A stretch of 64,000 nucleotides of DNA, taken from contig OZ022509.1 of assembly GCA_963989385.1 (NCBI GenBank), forward strand, positions 76,592,667 through 76,656,666, in the 5' to 3' direction. Shown here piece after piece: positions 43,519-55,149 of the stretch. Each line of letters begins with the position of its first letter. The first letter of the stretch is position 1. The notes under the pieces are model-generated. The model ran no database searches and was not told the origin of the DNA. It saw nothing but the letters and a program-made list of their open reading frames with translations. This DNA comes from Ctena decussata (lineage: Eukaryota > Mollusca > Bivalvia > Lucinida > Lucinidae). The translations under genes and the position numbers were made by a program.

Positions 43519-43524
43519 AATAAA
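43519..43524 (+). terminator. Poly(A) signal AATAAA downstream of the env-like unit
   Basis: AATAAA in 'catgtataaataaaatcaat' lies about 570 bp after the small membrane ORF, with T/GT-rich sequence following (gtctttgttatttt). It is a plausible 3' end for the 36.7-43.5 kb transcription unit. Confidence 0.35.
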
Positions 43525-43689
43525 ATCAATTCGAAATTTCGAATAGTCTTTGTTATTTTTAAAAGAAGCAAGCTGAAATGTTCGCAAAGTTAACTATTCA
43601 AGAGCATGTCATTTTGTTGAAAGGTTCCATTGCATGGGGATGCAAACTATATGTATTCCAAACATTCTCGCTTGATCCCATGGTTGGTC

Positions 43690-44125
43690 GCTTGATAGCA
43701 TATGCGAGCTTAGGCCAAAATATCAAAATTCCTGTTTAAAGCATATATTTGGGTTTTCTTGTTTTAAAAGTGAAGGGCTATAACTAAGCCAAGTCTTGTC
43801 CGATCTTAAAAAACTTTGCTGATTCCTGAACAACTTATTGACCCCCTTAAAATAAAAGAAACCCAAAATTTAGATAATAAGGGATTTAGATTTTGACTTG
43901 GGCTTACATATGCGAACTTAGGCCAAAATCTCAAAATCCCTGTTTAAAGCATATATTTGTGTTTTCTTGTTTTAAAAAAGATGAATGTTTTTGTATAGGC
44001 AGAATGAATAAAAAATGAGACTCCTTTTTAGTTCTGAGAGTCTAGATGAGTCTTAGCTATTTTGCACGGCTCAGGGGTCGCGTGCGGATATCTGTACGTG
44101 GTGGTTTGACTCCCGGGACGCGCAA
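43690..44125 (+). repeat. Outlying, degenerate units of the 370-bp satellite
   Basis: It carries 'aacttaggccaaaat(a/c)tcaaaat', 'cctgtttaaagcatatattt' twice (about 43733 and 43943) and one tRNA-like core at 44061-44120 (cacggctcagggg ... ggtttgactcc). Confidence 0.7.
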
Positions 44126-44136
44126 AATCAATTTGA

Positions 44137-44790
44137 AGGGCTTTCACTAGGTTTTCTGGCCATAACATGTGTTTTGTATATGCAATATGTGCAAAATTGA
44201 TATCAGCAAAAAGGACTGCTCAACAGCTTTGCATTAACGTATAGTATGCTTTTCTGAGTTGCTGTAAGCAAACTGTAAAGTTGCTGTAAGTTGCTGTAAA
44301 CGCTGTAAGTGTTTTGTACATGCAATATGTGCAAATTTGATACCAGCAAAAAGGACTGTTCAATAGCTTTGCAATAACGTATAGTTTGCTCTCCTGAGGT
44401 GCTGTAAGCGCCCGGTGGATATAAATTTTGTACCCCACTCTTTGATTTTCTATCTTTGTTACTGAACTGCTTTCCGGATTTCGGCTTGTAACATGCTAAT
44501 ATTTCGCCAAAAACGGTTAAATCTGCATCATTATGTAGGAATTATGTGTATACAAGTATATGATGCAAGAAAACGATGTTTCAATACGGAATCAGTCCTG
44601 AATTCTAGTAAAACCTTTAGAAAATTAGCGCTTTTCCAAATTCTTCATAATTTTCAGTAGGTTTTCTGGCCATAACATGGGTTTTGTACATTCAATATCA
44701 GCAAAAAGGACTGTTCAATAGCTTTGCAACGGCGTATAGTTTGCTTACCTAAATTGCTGAATGGGCCCGGTGGATAAACAGTTTCTACCC
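44137..44790 (+). repeat. Three copies of a 130-bp repeat 'ggccataacatg(t/g)gttttgta'
   Basis: Copies lie at about 44137-44275, 44314-44410 and 44655-44775. They share 'atcagcaaaaaggactg(c/t)tca', 'agctttgcaataacgtatag' and, in the last two, 'gcccggtggata'. No gene is seen through 45050. Confidence 0.65.
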
Positions 44791-45171
44791 CACCTCCTGA
44801 TTTTCTACCTTTGCTACTGGCCTACTTTCAGGATTTTGGCTTGTAACATGCTTCTATTTCAATAAATGGCAGTTAAATCTGCATAATTGCGTAAGTACTA
44901 TGCGTATAGGCCAAAGAAGAGAATCAGTTTTCACAGAGTAAGAATTATAATCAGGTAAGTATAAAGGGAGCATTTTGTATAATTATGAAGGTTACATGTG
45001 TATGCAAGAACTTGGTCTTCTGTGTGCAACTTATTTTGTTTTTCGTCCTTTCGAGTTGGCCACGTAGTCATATATAGACTAGGTGTTTCCAGCTGACACC
45101 ACGAGGAGGTTCGAATAGGACTTACAATATGAATATGCTTCAAAATTCATATTGTCATTCGTCAGCCATGT

Positions 45172-45187
45172 GGTCCTGAAAAGGACC
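45172..45187 (-). promoter_or_regulatory. Histone-type 3' stem-loop, copy 2
   Basis: The reverse complement reads GGTCCTTTTCAGGACC, identical to 8441-8456, about 92 nt downstream of the stop of the basic ORF on this strand. Identity of the 16-mer while flanking DNA has diverged suggests constraint. Confidence 0.6.
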
Positions 45188-45278
45188 GTTTTGTCTGTCG
45201 ATGACTACGAGTCTGCAAGGCAGCGAAGACTGGTGTCTGCTCTTCTCAGTAGTCCAGACAGGGCTTCTTGGCAGTAGC

Positions 45279-45650
45279 TTAGTTGGAGCTTCTTCTCAGT
45301 TGCTCGTAGGCCATCCTCTGGGTGTTGGCAACGTAAAAGCCGATTCGTCGAATATATTCCCTTCTAAGGAGTCTGGTTAGGAGCCTGTGGTTGTTAATAA
45401 GTTGGCGCCGCTTCCTACTGTCTGATTCTAGTCCGCTGGCAACAATACCAAGACAATTGTCCTTTCGTCTGAAGACAATGGCATCCCTTTCCGAGACTGC
45501 TATTTTTTCTCTACTTATACAGTCTGCGACTTCTCTAATGGCTGTTAGTTCACATGATGTAGAGTGAAGCACCATCTGAAGCCTCGCGTCGCGTCTTGCT
45601 TCGCCAAGTCGTATCAGGAAGTCCCGTTTCCACTTTAAGAAAACGGCCGT
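45279..45650 (-). CDS. Small basic protein of the same family as 8074-8409
   Basis: The intact frame ends at 45279; the only ATG in the conserved part gives 98 aa (45575), but homology and the open frame extend upstream to about 45650 (KWKRDFLIRLGEARRD), so the start may lie further 5' or in another exon. It is rich in Arg/Lys (DSRKRRQL, LLRREYIRRIGFYV). It matches the 8-kb copy from FL.RLGEA to the C-terminal RRS. Function unknown. The DNA repeat extends to about 45060 (end word tcgagttggccac). Confidence 0.6.
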   Translation of the reverse strand, partial: TAVFLKWKRDFLIRLGEARRDARLQMVLHSTSCELTAIREVADCISREKIAVSERDAIVFRRKDNCLGIVASGLESDSRKRRQLINNHRLLTRLLRREYIRRIGFYVANTQRMAYEQLRRSSN

Positions 45651-45944
45651 ATTGTATATCCAGGCAATGGCGGAGGTACGTAGTGCTGCATGATGATCTT
45701 TTAAAGTGTTTACATATAAATTAGTTTCCCCTTTTTTATACCATAGGACTAGTCCAATTTTTTTCAGGGATTACAGCTAGTACTTACGTCATCTACTCTA
45801 ACAGTTACTTAATATTAAATCACTGTCTGGGTTTTACTTATACTGTCTAGACTTAGCACCAATATTACGTAACACAAGGGACGTTTAAAACTTTCCGATA
45901 AATTCAAATAATATGGCTAGTTTTGAGTGTAATTAAAACTCTAA

Positions 45945-46110
45945 GTGCAAAAAAAAATCAATCCATGCTGGATTAACATATTATTGCAATTAACCTTAAA
46001 AAATGTGAGTTTTTCTAACTGCGCTTAGTAGGTTTTCTAAATCAATCCATGCTGGATTAACATATTATTGCAATTTGCCTTAAAAATGAGTTTTTCTAAC
46101 TGCGCTTAGT
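45945..46110 (+). repeat. 85-bp tandem duplication
   Basis: 'aatcaatccatgctggatta' followed by 'acatattattgcaattwrcc' and 'gcgcttagtaggttttct' occurs twice (about 45955 and 46038). The surrounding stretch 45660-46310 has no gene. Confidence 0.7.
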
Positions 46111-46311
46111 AGGTTTTCTGCATACAAAATTTGCTACTCACATGAACTATGTTGATAATTTCTACAAACTGCTTTTATTCATCAGCAAATTTAAGAACAC
46201 ATACACTTGATTCCTTAAAGGCCTGTATTGTCCAGTCGAGAATAAATTTATTCCTCAGCACCCCGAATTTCCAGGTTCTAGTGTGTGGCCTACTTTCGAT
46301 ATTTTGGTCTG

Positions 46312-49300
46312 TGATCATATGCATTTATGACAGTAATATGCTTATAATTGTATATGCGAACTTAGGCCAAAATATCAAAATCCCTGTTTAAAGCATATAT
46401 TAGTGTGTTCTTGTTTTAAAAGTGACGAATGCTTTTGCATTGTCAGAATGAATCGAACATATAACCAGTGTACAGCTTTTGAGACTCTAGATGAGTCTTG
46501 GCTGTTTTGCGCGGCTCAGGGGTCGCGTGTGGATATCCGTACGTGGTGGTCTGACACCCGGGACGCGCAAAACCTATTTGATAAATACGACAGATTTTAT
46601 AGGTATTTATGTTAGAAAATACTTGATAATATTACTTATGATTCAAAATGTCATTTTAGCACACAAGTTGAGAGTTTTTCTGATCATGTGCATTAATGAC
46701 AGTGATATGCTTAAAATTGCATATTCGAATTTAGGCAAAAATATCAAAATGCCTGTTTAAAGTATATATTTGTGTTTTCTTGTTTTGAAAGTGACGAATG
46801 CTTTTATATAGTCATAATGAATCGCAATTGTGACTTTTGTATAGTTTTTGAGAATTTAGATGAGTCTTGGTTGTTTTGCGCGGCTCAGGGGTCGCGTGCG
46901 GATATCCGTACGTGTTGGTTTGACTCCCGGGACGCGCAAAACCAATTTGATAAATACGATAGATTTTATAGGTATTTGTGTTGGAAAATGCTTGATAATA
47001 TTACTTATGATTAGAAAAAAGACATTTTATCACACATATTACTTATGATTAGAAAAAAGTCATTTTATCACACAAATTCAGAGTTTTTCCTGATCATATG
47101 CATTTATGACAGTGATATACTTATATTTGCATATGCGAATTTAGGCAAAAATATCAAAATCCCTAATTAATCCCTAATATAACTTAGGCAAAAATATCAA
47201 AATGTCTGTTTAAAGCATATATCTGTGTTTCTTGTTTTAAAAGTGACGAATGCTTTTATATAGTCAGAATGAATCGAAAATGTGACTCTTGAATAGTTTT
47301 TGAGACTTTAGATAAGTCTTGGCTATTTTGTGCGGCTCAGGGGTCGCGTGCGGATATCCGTACGTGGTGGTTTGACTCCCGGGACGCGCAAAACCTATTT
47401 GATAAATACTATAGATTTTATTAAGTATTTGTGTTAGAAAATGCTTAACAATATTACTTATGATTAAAAAAGTCATTTTATCACACAAGTTCAAAGTGTT
47501 TCCTGATCATATGCATTAATGACAGTGATTTGCTTATAATTGCATATGCGAACTTAGGCAAAAATATCAAACTGCCTGTTTAAAGCATATATTTGTGTTT
47601 TCTTGTTTGAAAAGTGACGAATGCTTTTGCATTGTCAGAATGAATCGAAAATATGACCAGTGTATAGTTTTTGAGACTCTAGATGAATCTTGGCCGGTTT
47701 GCGCGGCTCAGGTGTCGCGTGCGGATATCCGTACGTGGTGGTCTGACACCCGGGACGCGCGAAACCTATTTGATAAATACGACAGATTTTATAGGTATTT
47801 ATGTTATAAAATGCTTGATAATATTACTTATGATTAAAAAATGTCATTTTAGCACACATGTTGAGAGTTTTTCTGATCATATGCATTAATGACAGTGATA
47901 TGCTTATAATTGCATATTCGAACTTAGGCAAAATTATCAAAATGCCTGTTTAAAGCATATATTTGTGTTTTCTTGTTTTAAAAGTGACGAATGCTTTTAT
48001 ATAGTCATAATGAATCGCAATTGTGACTTTTGTATAGTTTTTGAGAATTTAGATGAGTCTTGGTTGTTTTGCGCGGCTCAGGTGTCGCGTGAGGATATCT
48101 GTACATGGTGGTTTGAATCCCGGGACGCGCAAAACCTATTTGATAAATACTATAGATTTTATAAGTATTTGTGTTAGAAAATGCTTAATAATATTACTTA
48201 TGATTCCAAATGTCATTTTATCACACAAGTTCAGAGTTTTTCCTGATTATAAGCATTAATGACAGTGATATGCCTACATTTGCATATGCGAACTTAGGTA
48301 AAAATATCAAAATGCCTGTTTAAAGCATATATTTGTGTTTTCTTGTTTTAAAAGTGACGAATGCTTTTATACAGTCATAATGAATCGCAATTGTGACTTT
48401 TGTATAGTTTTTGAGAATTTAGATGAGTCTTGGTTGTTTTGCGCGGCTCAGGGGTCGCGTGCGGATATCCGTACGTGTTGGTTTGACTCCAGGGACGCGC
48501 AAAACCAATTTGATAAATACGATAGATTTTATAGGTATTTTGTGTTAGAAAATGATTGATAATATTACTGATGATTAAAAAAGTCATTTTATCACACAAG
48601 TTCAGAGTTTTCCTGATCATAAGCATTAATGACAGTGATATGCTTATATTTGCATATGCGAACTTAGGCAAAAATATCAAAATGTCTGTTTAAAGCATAA
48701 ATCTGTGTTTTCTTGTTTTAAAAGTGACGAATGCTTTTATATAGTCAGAATGAATCGAAAATGTGACTGTTCAATAGTTTTTGAGACTTTAGATAAGTCT
48801 TGGCTATTTTGCGCGGCTCAGGTGTCGCGTGCGGATATCCGTACGTGTGGTTTGACTCCCGGGACGCGCAAAACCTATTTGATAAATACTATAGATTTTA
48901 TAAGTATTTGTGTTAGAAAATGCTTGATTATATTACTTATGATTAAAAAAAAGTCATTTTATCACACAAGTTCAGAGTTTTTCCTGATCATATGTATTAA
49001 TGACAGTGATATGCTTATAATTGCATATGCGAACTTAGGCAAAGATATTAAAATGCCTGTTTAAAGCATATATTTGTGTTTTCTTGTTATAAAGGTGACG
49101 AATGCTTTTGCATAGTCAGAATGAATCTAAAATGTGACTCTTGTATAGTTTTTGAGACTCTAGATGAGTCTTGGCTGTTTTGCGCGGCTCAGGTGTCGCG
49201 TGCGGATATCCGTACGTGGTGGTTTGACTCCCGGGGCGCGCAAAACCTATTTGATAAATACGACAGATTTTATAGCATTTATGTTAGAAAATGCTTGATA

Positions 49301-51662
49301 ATATTACTTATGATTAAAGAACGTCATTTTATCACACAAGTTTAGAGTTTTTCCTGATCATATGCATTAATGACAGTAGTATGCTTATAGTTGTATATTC
49401 GAACTTAGGCAAAAATATCAAAATGCCTGTTTAAAGCATATATTTTTTTTTCATGTTTAAAAGTGACGAATGCTTTTATATAGTCAGAATGAATCGCAAT
49501 TGTGACTTTTGTATAGTTTTTGAGACTTTAGATGAGTCTTGGTTGTTTTGCGCGGCTAAGGGGTCGCGTGCAGATATCCGTACGTGGTAGTTTGATTCCC
49601 GGGACGCGCAAAACCTATTTGATAAATACTATAGATTTTATAAGTATTTGTGTTAGAAAATGCTTAAGAATATTACTTATGATTAAAAAAATCATTTTAT
49701 CACACAAGTTCAGAGTTTTTCCAGATCATATGCATTAATGACAATGATATGCTTATAATTGCATATTCGACCTTTGGCAAAAATATCAAAATGCCTGTTT
49801 AAAGCATATATTTGTGTTTTCTTGTTTTAAGAGTGACGAATGCTTTTGCATAGTCCGAATGAATCGATAATATGACCAGTGTATAGTTTTTGAGACTCTT
49901 GATGAGTCTTGGCTGTTTTGCGCGGCTCAGGGGTCGCGTGCGGATATCCGTACGTGGTGGTTTGACACCCGGGACGCGCAAAAAAGCTATTTGATAAATA
50001 CGACAGATTTTATAGGTGTTTATGTTAGAAAATGCTTGATAATATTACTTATGACTAAAAAATATCATTTTATCACACAAGTTGAGAGTTTTTCTGATCA
50101 TATGCATTTAATGACAGTGATATGCTTATAATTGCATATTCGAACTTAGGCAAAAATATCAAAATGCCTGTTTAAAGCATATATTTGTGTTTTCTTGTTT
50201 TAAAGGTGACGAATGCTTTTATATAGTCAGAATGAATCTAAAATGTGACTCTTGTGTAGTTTTTGAGACTTTAGATAAGTCTTGGCTGTTTTGCGCGGCT
50301 CAGGTGTCGCGTGCGGATATCCGTACGTGGTGGTTTGACTCCCGGGACGCGCAAAACCTATTTGATAAATACGACAGATTTTATAGTATTTATGTTAGAA
50401 AATGCTTGATTATATAACTTATGATTAAAGAACTTCATTTTATCACACAAGTTTAGAGTTTTTCCTGATCATATGCATTAATGACAGTAGTATGCTTATA
50501 GTTTTATAAACGAACTTAGGCAAAAATATCAAAATGCCTGTTTAAAGCATATATTTGTGTTTTCATGTTTAAAAGTGACGAATGCTTTTATATAGTCAGT
50601 ATGAATCGCAATTGTGACTTTTGTATAGTTTTTGAGACTTTAGATGAGTCTTGGTTGTTTTGCGCGGCTCAGGGGTCGCGTGCGGATATCCGAACGTGGT
50701 GGTTTGATTCCCGGGACGCGCAAAACCTATTTGATAAATACTAAAGATTTTATAAGTATTTGTGTTAGAAAATGCTTTATAATATTACTTATGATAAAAA
50801 AATCATTTTATCACACAAGTTCAGAGTTTTTCCTGATCCTATGCATTAATGACAATGATATGCTTATAATTGCATATTCGACCTTTGGCAAAAATATCAA
50901 AATGCCTGTTTAAAGCATATATTTGTGTTTTCTTGTTTTAAAAGTGACGAATGCTTTTGCATAGTCCGAATGAATCGATAATATGACCAGTGTATAGTTT
51001 TTGAGACTCTAGATGAGTCTTCGCTGTTTTGCGCGGCTCAGGGGTCGCGTGCGGATATCCGTAGGTGGTGGTTTGACACCCGGGACGCGCAAAACCTATT
51101 TGATAAATACGACAGATTTTATAGGCATTTATGTTAGAAAATGCTTGATAATATTACTTATGATTAAAAAATGTCATTTTATCACACAAGTTCAGAGTTT
51201 TTCCTGATCATATGCATTAATGCAGTGATATGCTTATAATTGCATATTCGAACTTAGGCAACATTATTAAAATGCCTGTTTAAAGCATATATTTGTGTTT
51301 TATTGTTTTAAAAGTGACGAATGCTTTTATATAGTCAGAATGAATCGCAATTGTGGCTTTTGTATAGTTTTTAAAAATTTAGATGAGTCTTGGTTGTTTT
51401 GCGCGGCTCAGGGGTCGCGTGCGGATATCCGTACGTGTTGGTTTGACTCCCGGGATGCGCAAAACCAATTTGATAAATACGATATATCTTATAGGTATTT
51501 ATGTTAAAAAATGCTTGATAATATTACTTATGATTCAAAAAGTCCCTTTAGCACACAAGTTCAAAGTTTTCCTGATCGTATGCATTAAAGACAGTAATAT
51601 GCTTATAATTGCATATGTGAACTTAGGCCAAAACATCAAAATCCGTTTTCAAAGCATATGTT
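46312..51662 (+). repeat. Satellite array, 370-bp period, 14 units with tRNA-like core
   Basis: Cores (cggctcagg) fall at 46512, 46881, 47333, 47704, 48074, 48444, 48814, 49184, 49553, 49923, 50294, 50665, 51034 and 51404, spaced 369-371 bp, except one 452-bp step caused by an 82-bp internal duplication near 47030. Each unit runs 'gatcatatgcattaatgaca', 'cttaggcaaaaatatcaaaa', 'aaaagtgacgaatgctttt', core, 'gataaatacgacagatttta', 'gaaaatgcttgataatatta'. In most units a frame of 55-75 codons stays open (SWLFCAAQGSRADIRT...), but it overlaps the structured core and has no ATG at its conserved start. I treat it as non-coding. Confidence 0.9.
46870..46945 (+). ncRNA. tRNA-like block with A- and B-boxes, example unit
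   Basis: The closing stem TTTTGCGCG / CGCGCAAAA encloses CGGCTCAGGGG (10 of 11 to A-box TRGYNNARNNG, 46881-46891), the hairpin CGTGCGGATATCCGTACG, and GGTTTGACTCC (10 of 11 to B-box GGTTCGANNCC, 46917-46927). The order fits a tRNA-derived internal Pol III promoter with a shortened anticodon arm. The block repeats in all 14 units and at 44061. Whether it is transcribed is unknown. Confidence 0.45.
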
Positions 51663-52331
51663 ATAGCAGTTAAAATAGTAATTTGACCAAAGTTTCATAA
51701 TTCTGGGTCAAAATTGAATGAAAAACCATCTTCCAAGCAAGTTTATGTGTTCAGTCAACCATGAAAACTAGGTCATTATGAAATTCTGGTCACATCATCC
51801 AAATGTCCTGGTCAGGTTGCTTCCTTGACATGAGTTTGATGATAACTGGTCTGTTTATTTAACAATAATGCCAAGAAATATTGAAAATTGAGGACAAAAA
51901 TATAAAAAAATGCTGAATGTCAAAGGAAGTCTTTTTTGACAACATATTTTCAAATTAAACCAAATAAAATGATATGGAAATATATTTTAGATGTTCTGTT
52001 AATCATTTTATTAGATCCTGTCTGTCTGTTGTACTCTTCTACCAAATGAGAAAGATTTTACAAGACAGGCTAAAACCATGTTGGATTACCCCACCCACTT
52101 CCGTGGACCCATAGCTCAGTAAGTAGGGCTTTCCGACCAAAGTCACATATGGTTCAATAAACTAGATACATTGGAGTATACCATCAATTAAAAAAAAGAA
52201 AACTTTGGTAGGATGCAGAAAACCCACCTTATTGATACCCCCCCCCCCCCCCACTTGATAAGTACGATGGATTTTATAGGTATATATGTTAGAAAATGCT
52301 TAATAACATTAACTATGACTAATAATGGCAT
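51663..52331. other. No gene seen; C15 run
   Basis: AT-rich stretch with a C15 run at 52238-52252, directly followed by a scrap of the 370-bp satellite ('acttgataagtacgatggat'). Confidence 0.5.
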
Positions 52332-52769
52332 ATATTTACATTCTTGGTGTATTTACTGAAAAGCCCTACAGTAAACTATTGAACGTAATGTTGTTTACAT
52401 TCCAATAATTAAATTGAGACACGCGACGTCAATGACGTCAAAATAAACAATGGCTTTCTACAACCTGATTGGACGTCAGCAACGTCATGACGTCATGCAT
52501 GCCGTTCTGCTGTTAACAGAAAAACCTGCGTGTACATGTTTTATTGCTTCAATTTTAGGGCTTATATAAGATTTTTCAAGAAAGAGTTGATTGAAACGAA
52601 TGTAAATATAAGCAATGAACTTAATTTTTCTGATGTTTATCGAAGTGTAAACTACATTGGGTCACTAGCAAAGTTTACATGAACCCCTTCGGGGTTCATT
52701 CACTTTGCACGTGACCGAATGTAGTTTACACTTCGATAAACCTCAGAAAAATGAAATTCATTCCTTAAA
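52332..52769 (-). mobile_element. Foldback MITE-like element, copy 2
   Basis: Reverse-strand homologue of 40030-40468 with the same ends; the hairpin half lies at about 52615-52769. It is inserted next to a satellite fragment. It helps define the element borders and shows that the copy in env is an insertion. Confidence 0.75.
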
Positions 52770-52989
52770 TAACCGCATAGTTCAGAACTTTTTCCTAATT
52801 ATGTGCATAAATGACAGTGATATGCTTATAATTGCATATGCGATTTTAGGCCAAAATATCAAAAACTTTTTTTAAATGTTTTGCACAAGAGGAAAAAAAG
52901 AATTAAGTTATCTTTAAATAATGTAAATTGTATATAATACAGAATACGCAGTGTATGTGTAGCAAAAAAAAAACTAAGTTATTTTGGTG

Positions 52990-53280
52990 GGAGTATCAAA
53001 CTACTACGGTATTTGCGGTAAAAAAGCGTAAAGTCGCGCTTTTTCAACACGTTTTTCTTTGATAACGTTCTAACTATCTCTGAAAACGTGTTGTTCTTGC
53101 ATAAAATACCTGTAACTAGCTAAAACCTACATAATAATACAAAGCTTATAGAAATATTTTGCATTTCAAAGCTATTACCGACTGAAAACCAATAATTTGC
53201 TCGCGGGATAACTCTGAAAACCAGGGGGAGGGGTACAGTTTTGCCCCTGTCAGATTTTTGTGACGGTAAGGTGGTGATAT
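52990..53280 (+). repeat. 'tacggtatttgcggt' repeat, copy 1
   Basis: Shares 'tacggtatttgcggtaaaaa', 'tcgcgctttttcaacacgtt', 'ctgaaaaccaataatttgct' and 'cgcgg(g/c)ataa' with the tandem copies at 55150-55900. Confidence 0.65.
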
Positions 53281-54150
53281 TCACCGATTTTGGACAAAGA
53301 CAAAAATCTGCATAAAATACTCAAAATAACACTGACCTTTCCAAATCTTAGCAGATGCCTTCTTTATGTTGTTTCTCATAATTTAGAATCCCAAAATGCA
53401 GCATTTGTTAATGTTAAAACGTGTTTTTATAAGAGAAGATCAAAGGGTAATTTTCTGCGAATAAATCTGAAAAAGTAATATCATTATTGAAAATATAATT
53501 AGTGCTTAGAGTACCTTGTTGCATAATGGAGAGCGTCCTAGCAATTATTTTTTCAAACTCTTTCATACATTATCAGGCTGAGCAGATGAAAAAAGATGCA
53601 GTCTGTGTCCAAATTTTTTTGCCAAAATACACAGGTGAGACAGGTGATACTATTTTAACAAGGTTGAACAATTTCATCTACACACCACTGATCATGTCAG
53701 TAATGTATTATTTATATTGTAGGTGTTAACATAGGTATGCTTGCCTACCCTATATTTAATAAATGCGTCCAGTGTACATTTACTTTATACATGGTTAAAC
53801 ATTGAGAAAAAGCTACCGTTTTCATCCGGTCTACATTACAATTTGAGACAGAGTTGGAATAATTAATTGCTAGGACGCTCTTCATTATACAATAATGCAT
53901 CTTCAGCTCTATGTAAAATTTCAATAGCGATATTATTTTTTCAGATTTATTCGCAGAAAATTACCCTTTGATCTTTCCTTATAAAAACACTTTTTTAAGC
54001 AGCATGTACGTCTATTTTGTATTCTAAACTGTAAAGAACAACAAAAATAAGAAGTCTGCTAACTTTCAGGGAGATACGTTACTTTTTTATGATTTTATGC
54101 AGATTTTTACATTTACCATAAATCACCACCGTTAAGAGTATCAAAGGACT
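53215..54150. repeat. Large inverted repeat (foldback), arms about 300 bp
   Basis: The left arm, about 53230-53545, ends 'ggagagcgtcctagcaatta'. The right arm begins 'taattgctaggacgctcttc' at about 53863 and runs to about 54150, mirroring 'ctgcgaataaatctgaaaaa' as 'tttttcagatttattcgcag'. The arms have diverged (indels near 54000). A loop of about 320 bp contains no convincing gene. Confidence 0.65.
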
Positions 54151-54542
54151 TCTATGGTTAAGGCGTGAATTTTCCCCATGATAAAAAAGTTATACGGATC
54201 ACTGACTTCTGCTTTGCATTTTTGACTATGGCATGTAACTTGCATGACAAATGAATTTTCAACTGTTTGTGTCTATTATAAGTACGTTAAACATACGTTG
54301 ACGTTGACGTCATTGTTGAGATAAATTGTAAATTATCCTCAAACTGATCGTTGAAATAATGAATTATTGTATACATTTCACCCTTTTTTGACTTACATTA
54401 CTTACATAACAGACAACACTGGATAGTTTTGACTATATATATGTGACCTTGACCTCAATTCAAGGTCATGGTACACAATATAGTCCTTGAAGATCACAGT
54501 GCTACTGTTGATCATTCTTCTTCTTTGGCTTACTGAGTATCG

Positions 54543-54643
54543 TCCCCCCCCCGTGACCCAGCTTCCCACTCATATATATTGCGTACTTGGATCACATAAG
54601 TCCGCTGCATGAAGGAAATGCTGGGTCACGGGGGGGGGGGGGG
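54543..54643. repeat. Inverted repeat capped by C and G runs
   Basis: CCCCCCCCCCGTGACCCAGC (54543-54562) faces GCTGGGTCACGGGGGGG (from 54620), with a 57-bp loop. The stem is at least 20 bp. Confidence 0.75.
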
Positions 54644-55149
54644 CGGGTAAGTACTTGTACCTTAATTATAGTGAAGCGTTCTATTTTGGCCATTTTGACC
54701 GGAAGTGTAACTATGGTTTTGCATGTTTAAATGCCAGTCAGGCGAAACAAGAAGGAAATCGTTGCTTTGTATTGTGATATGCGTGTATTTAGCATGCATT
54801 TATGACAAAAATGTATGGAATGAATAACTGGTTTCAATACTTTTATTACCTCAAAAGATGAGGTATGCGAAAACCTTGAATTTAGGGTAGGTAGGGTCAG
54901 AATGGATTATCTCCCCATGTCTTTGGGTCTGAATCACAAATGATCTGATTTCATACGGTTTACATATTTGTGGAAGCTCTGCTAAGAAAATATTGCACAC
55001 TTTATACTTTTGAAAATTCGGACCTGTCGCGCCGGCCTAATGGGGAAACTCCTCGCCTTAATCATAGAAGTCCTTATGCATAGTTGTTTAGAGTTATAGC
55101 AAGTCTTTCAGGTGGTATAAACGTTGTACATGAGACACTTGCAGAAGTA

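Noticed and set aside
38519..43524. Complete endogenous retrovirus around env
   Set aside because: No LTR pair, primer site, gag or pol could be found within several kilobases on either side.
46403..51507. Tandem family of about 70-aa genes (SWLFCAAQGSRADIRT...)
   Set aside because: The frame is open in most units but lacks an ATG at the conserved start and overlaps the tRNA-like core. A second frame is equally open, and conservation follows the repeat rather than codons.
46312..51662. CRISPR-like array
   Set aside because: The repeats are 370 bp, nearly contiguous and lack short unique spacers; the genome is animal. It is a satellite array.
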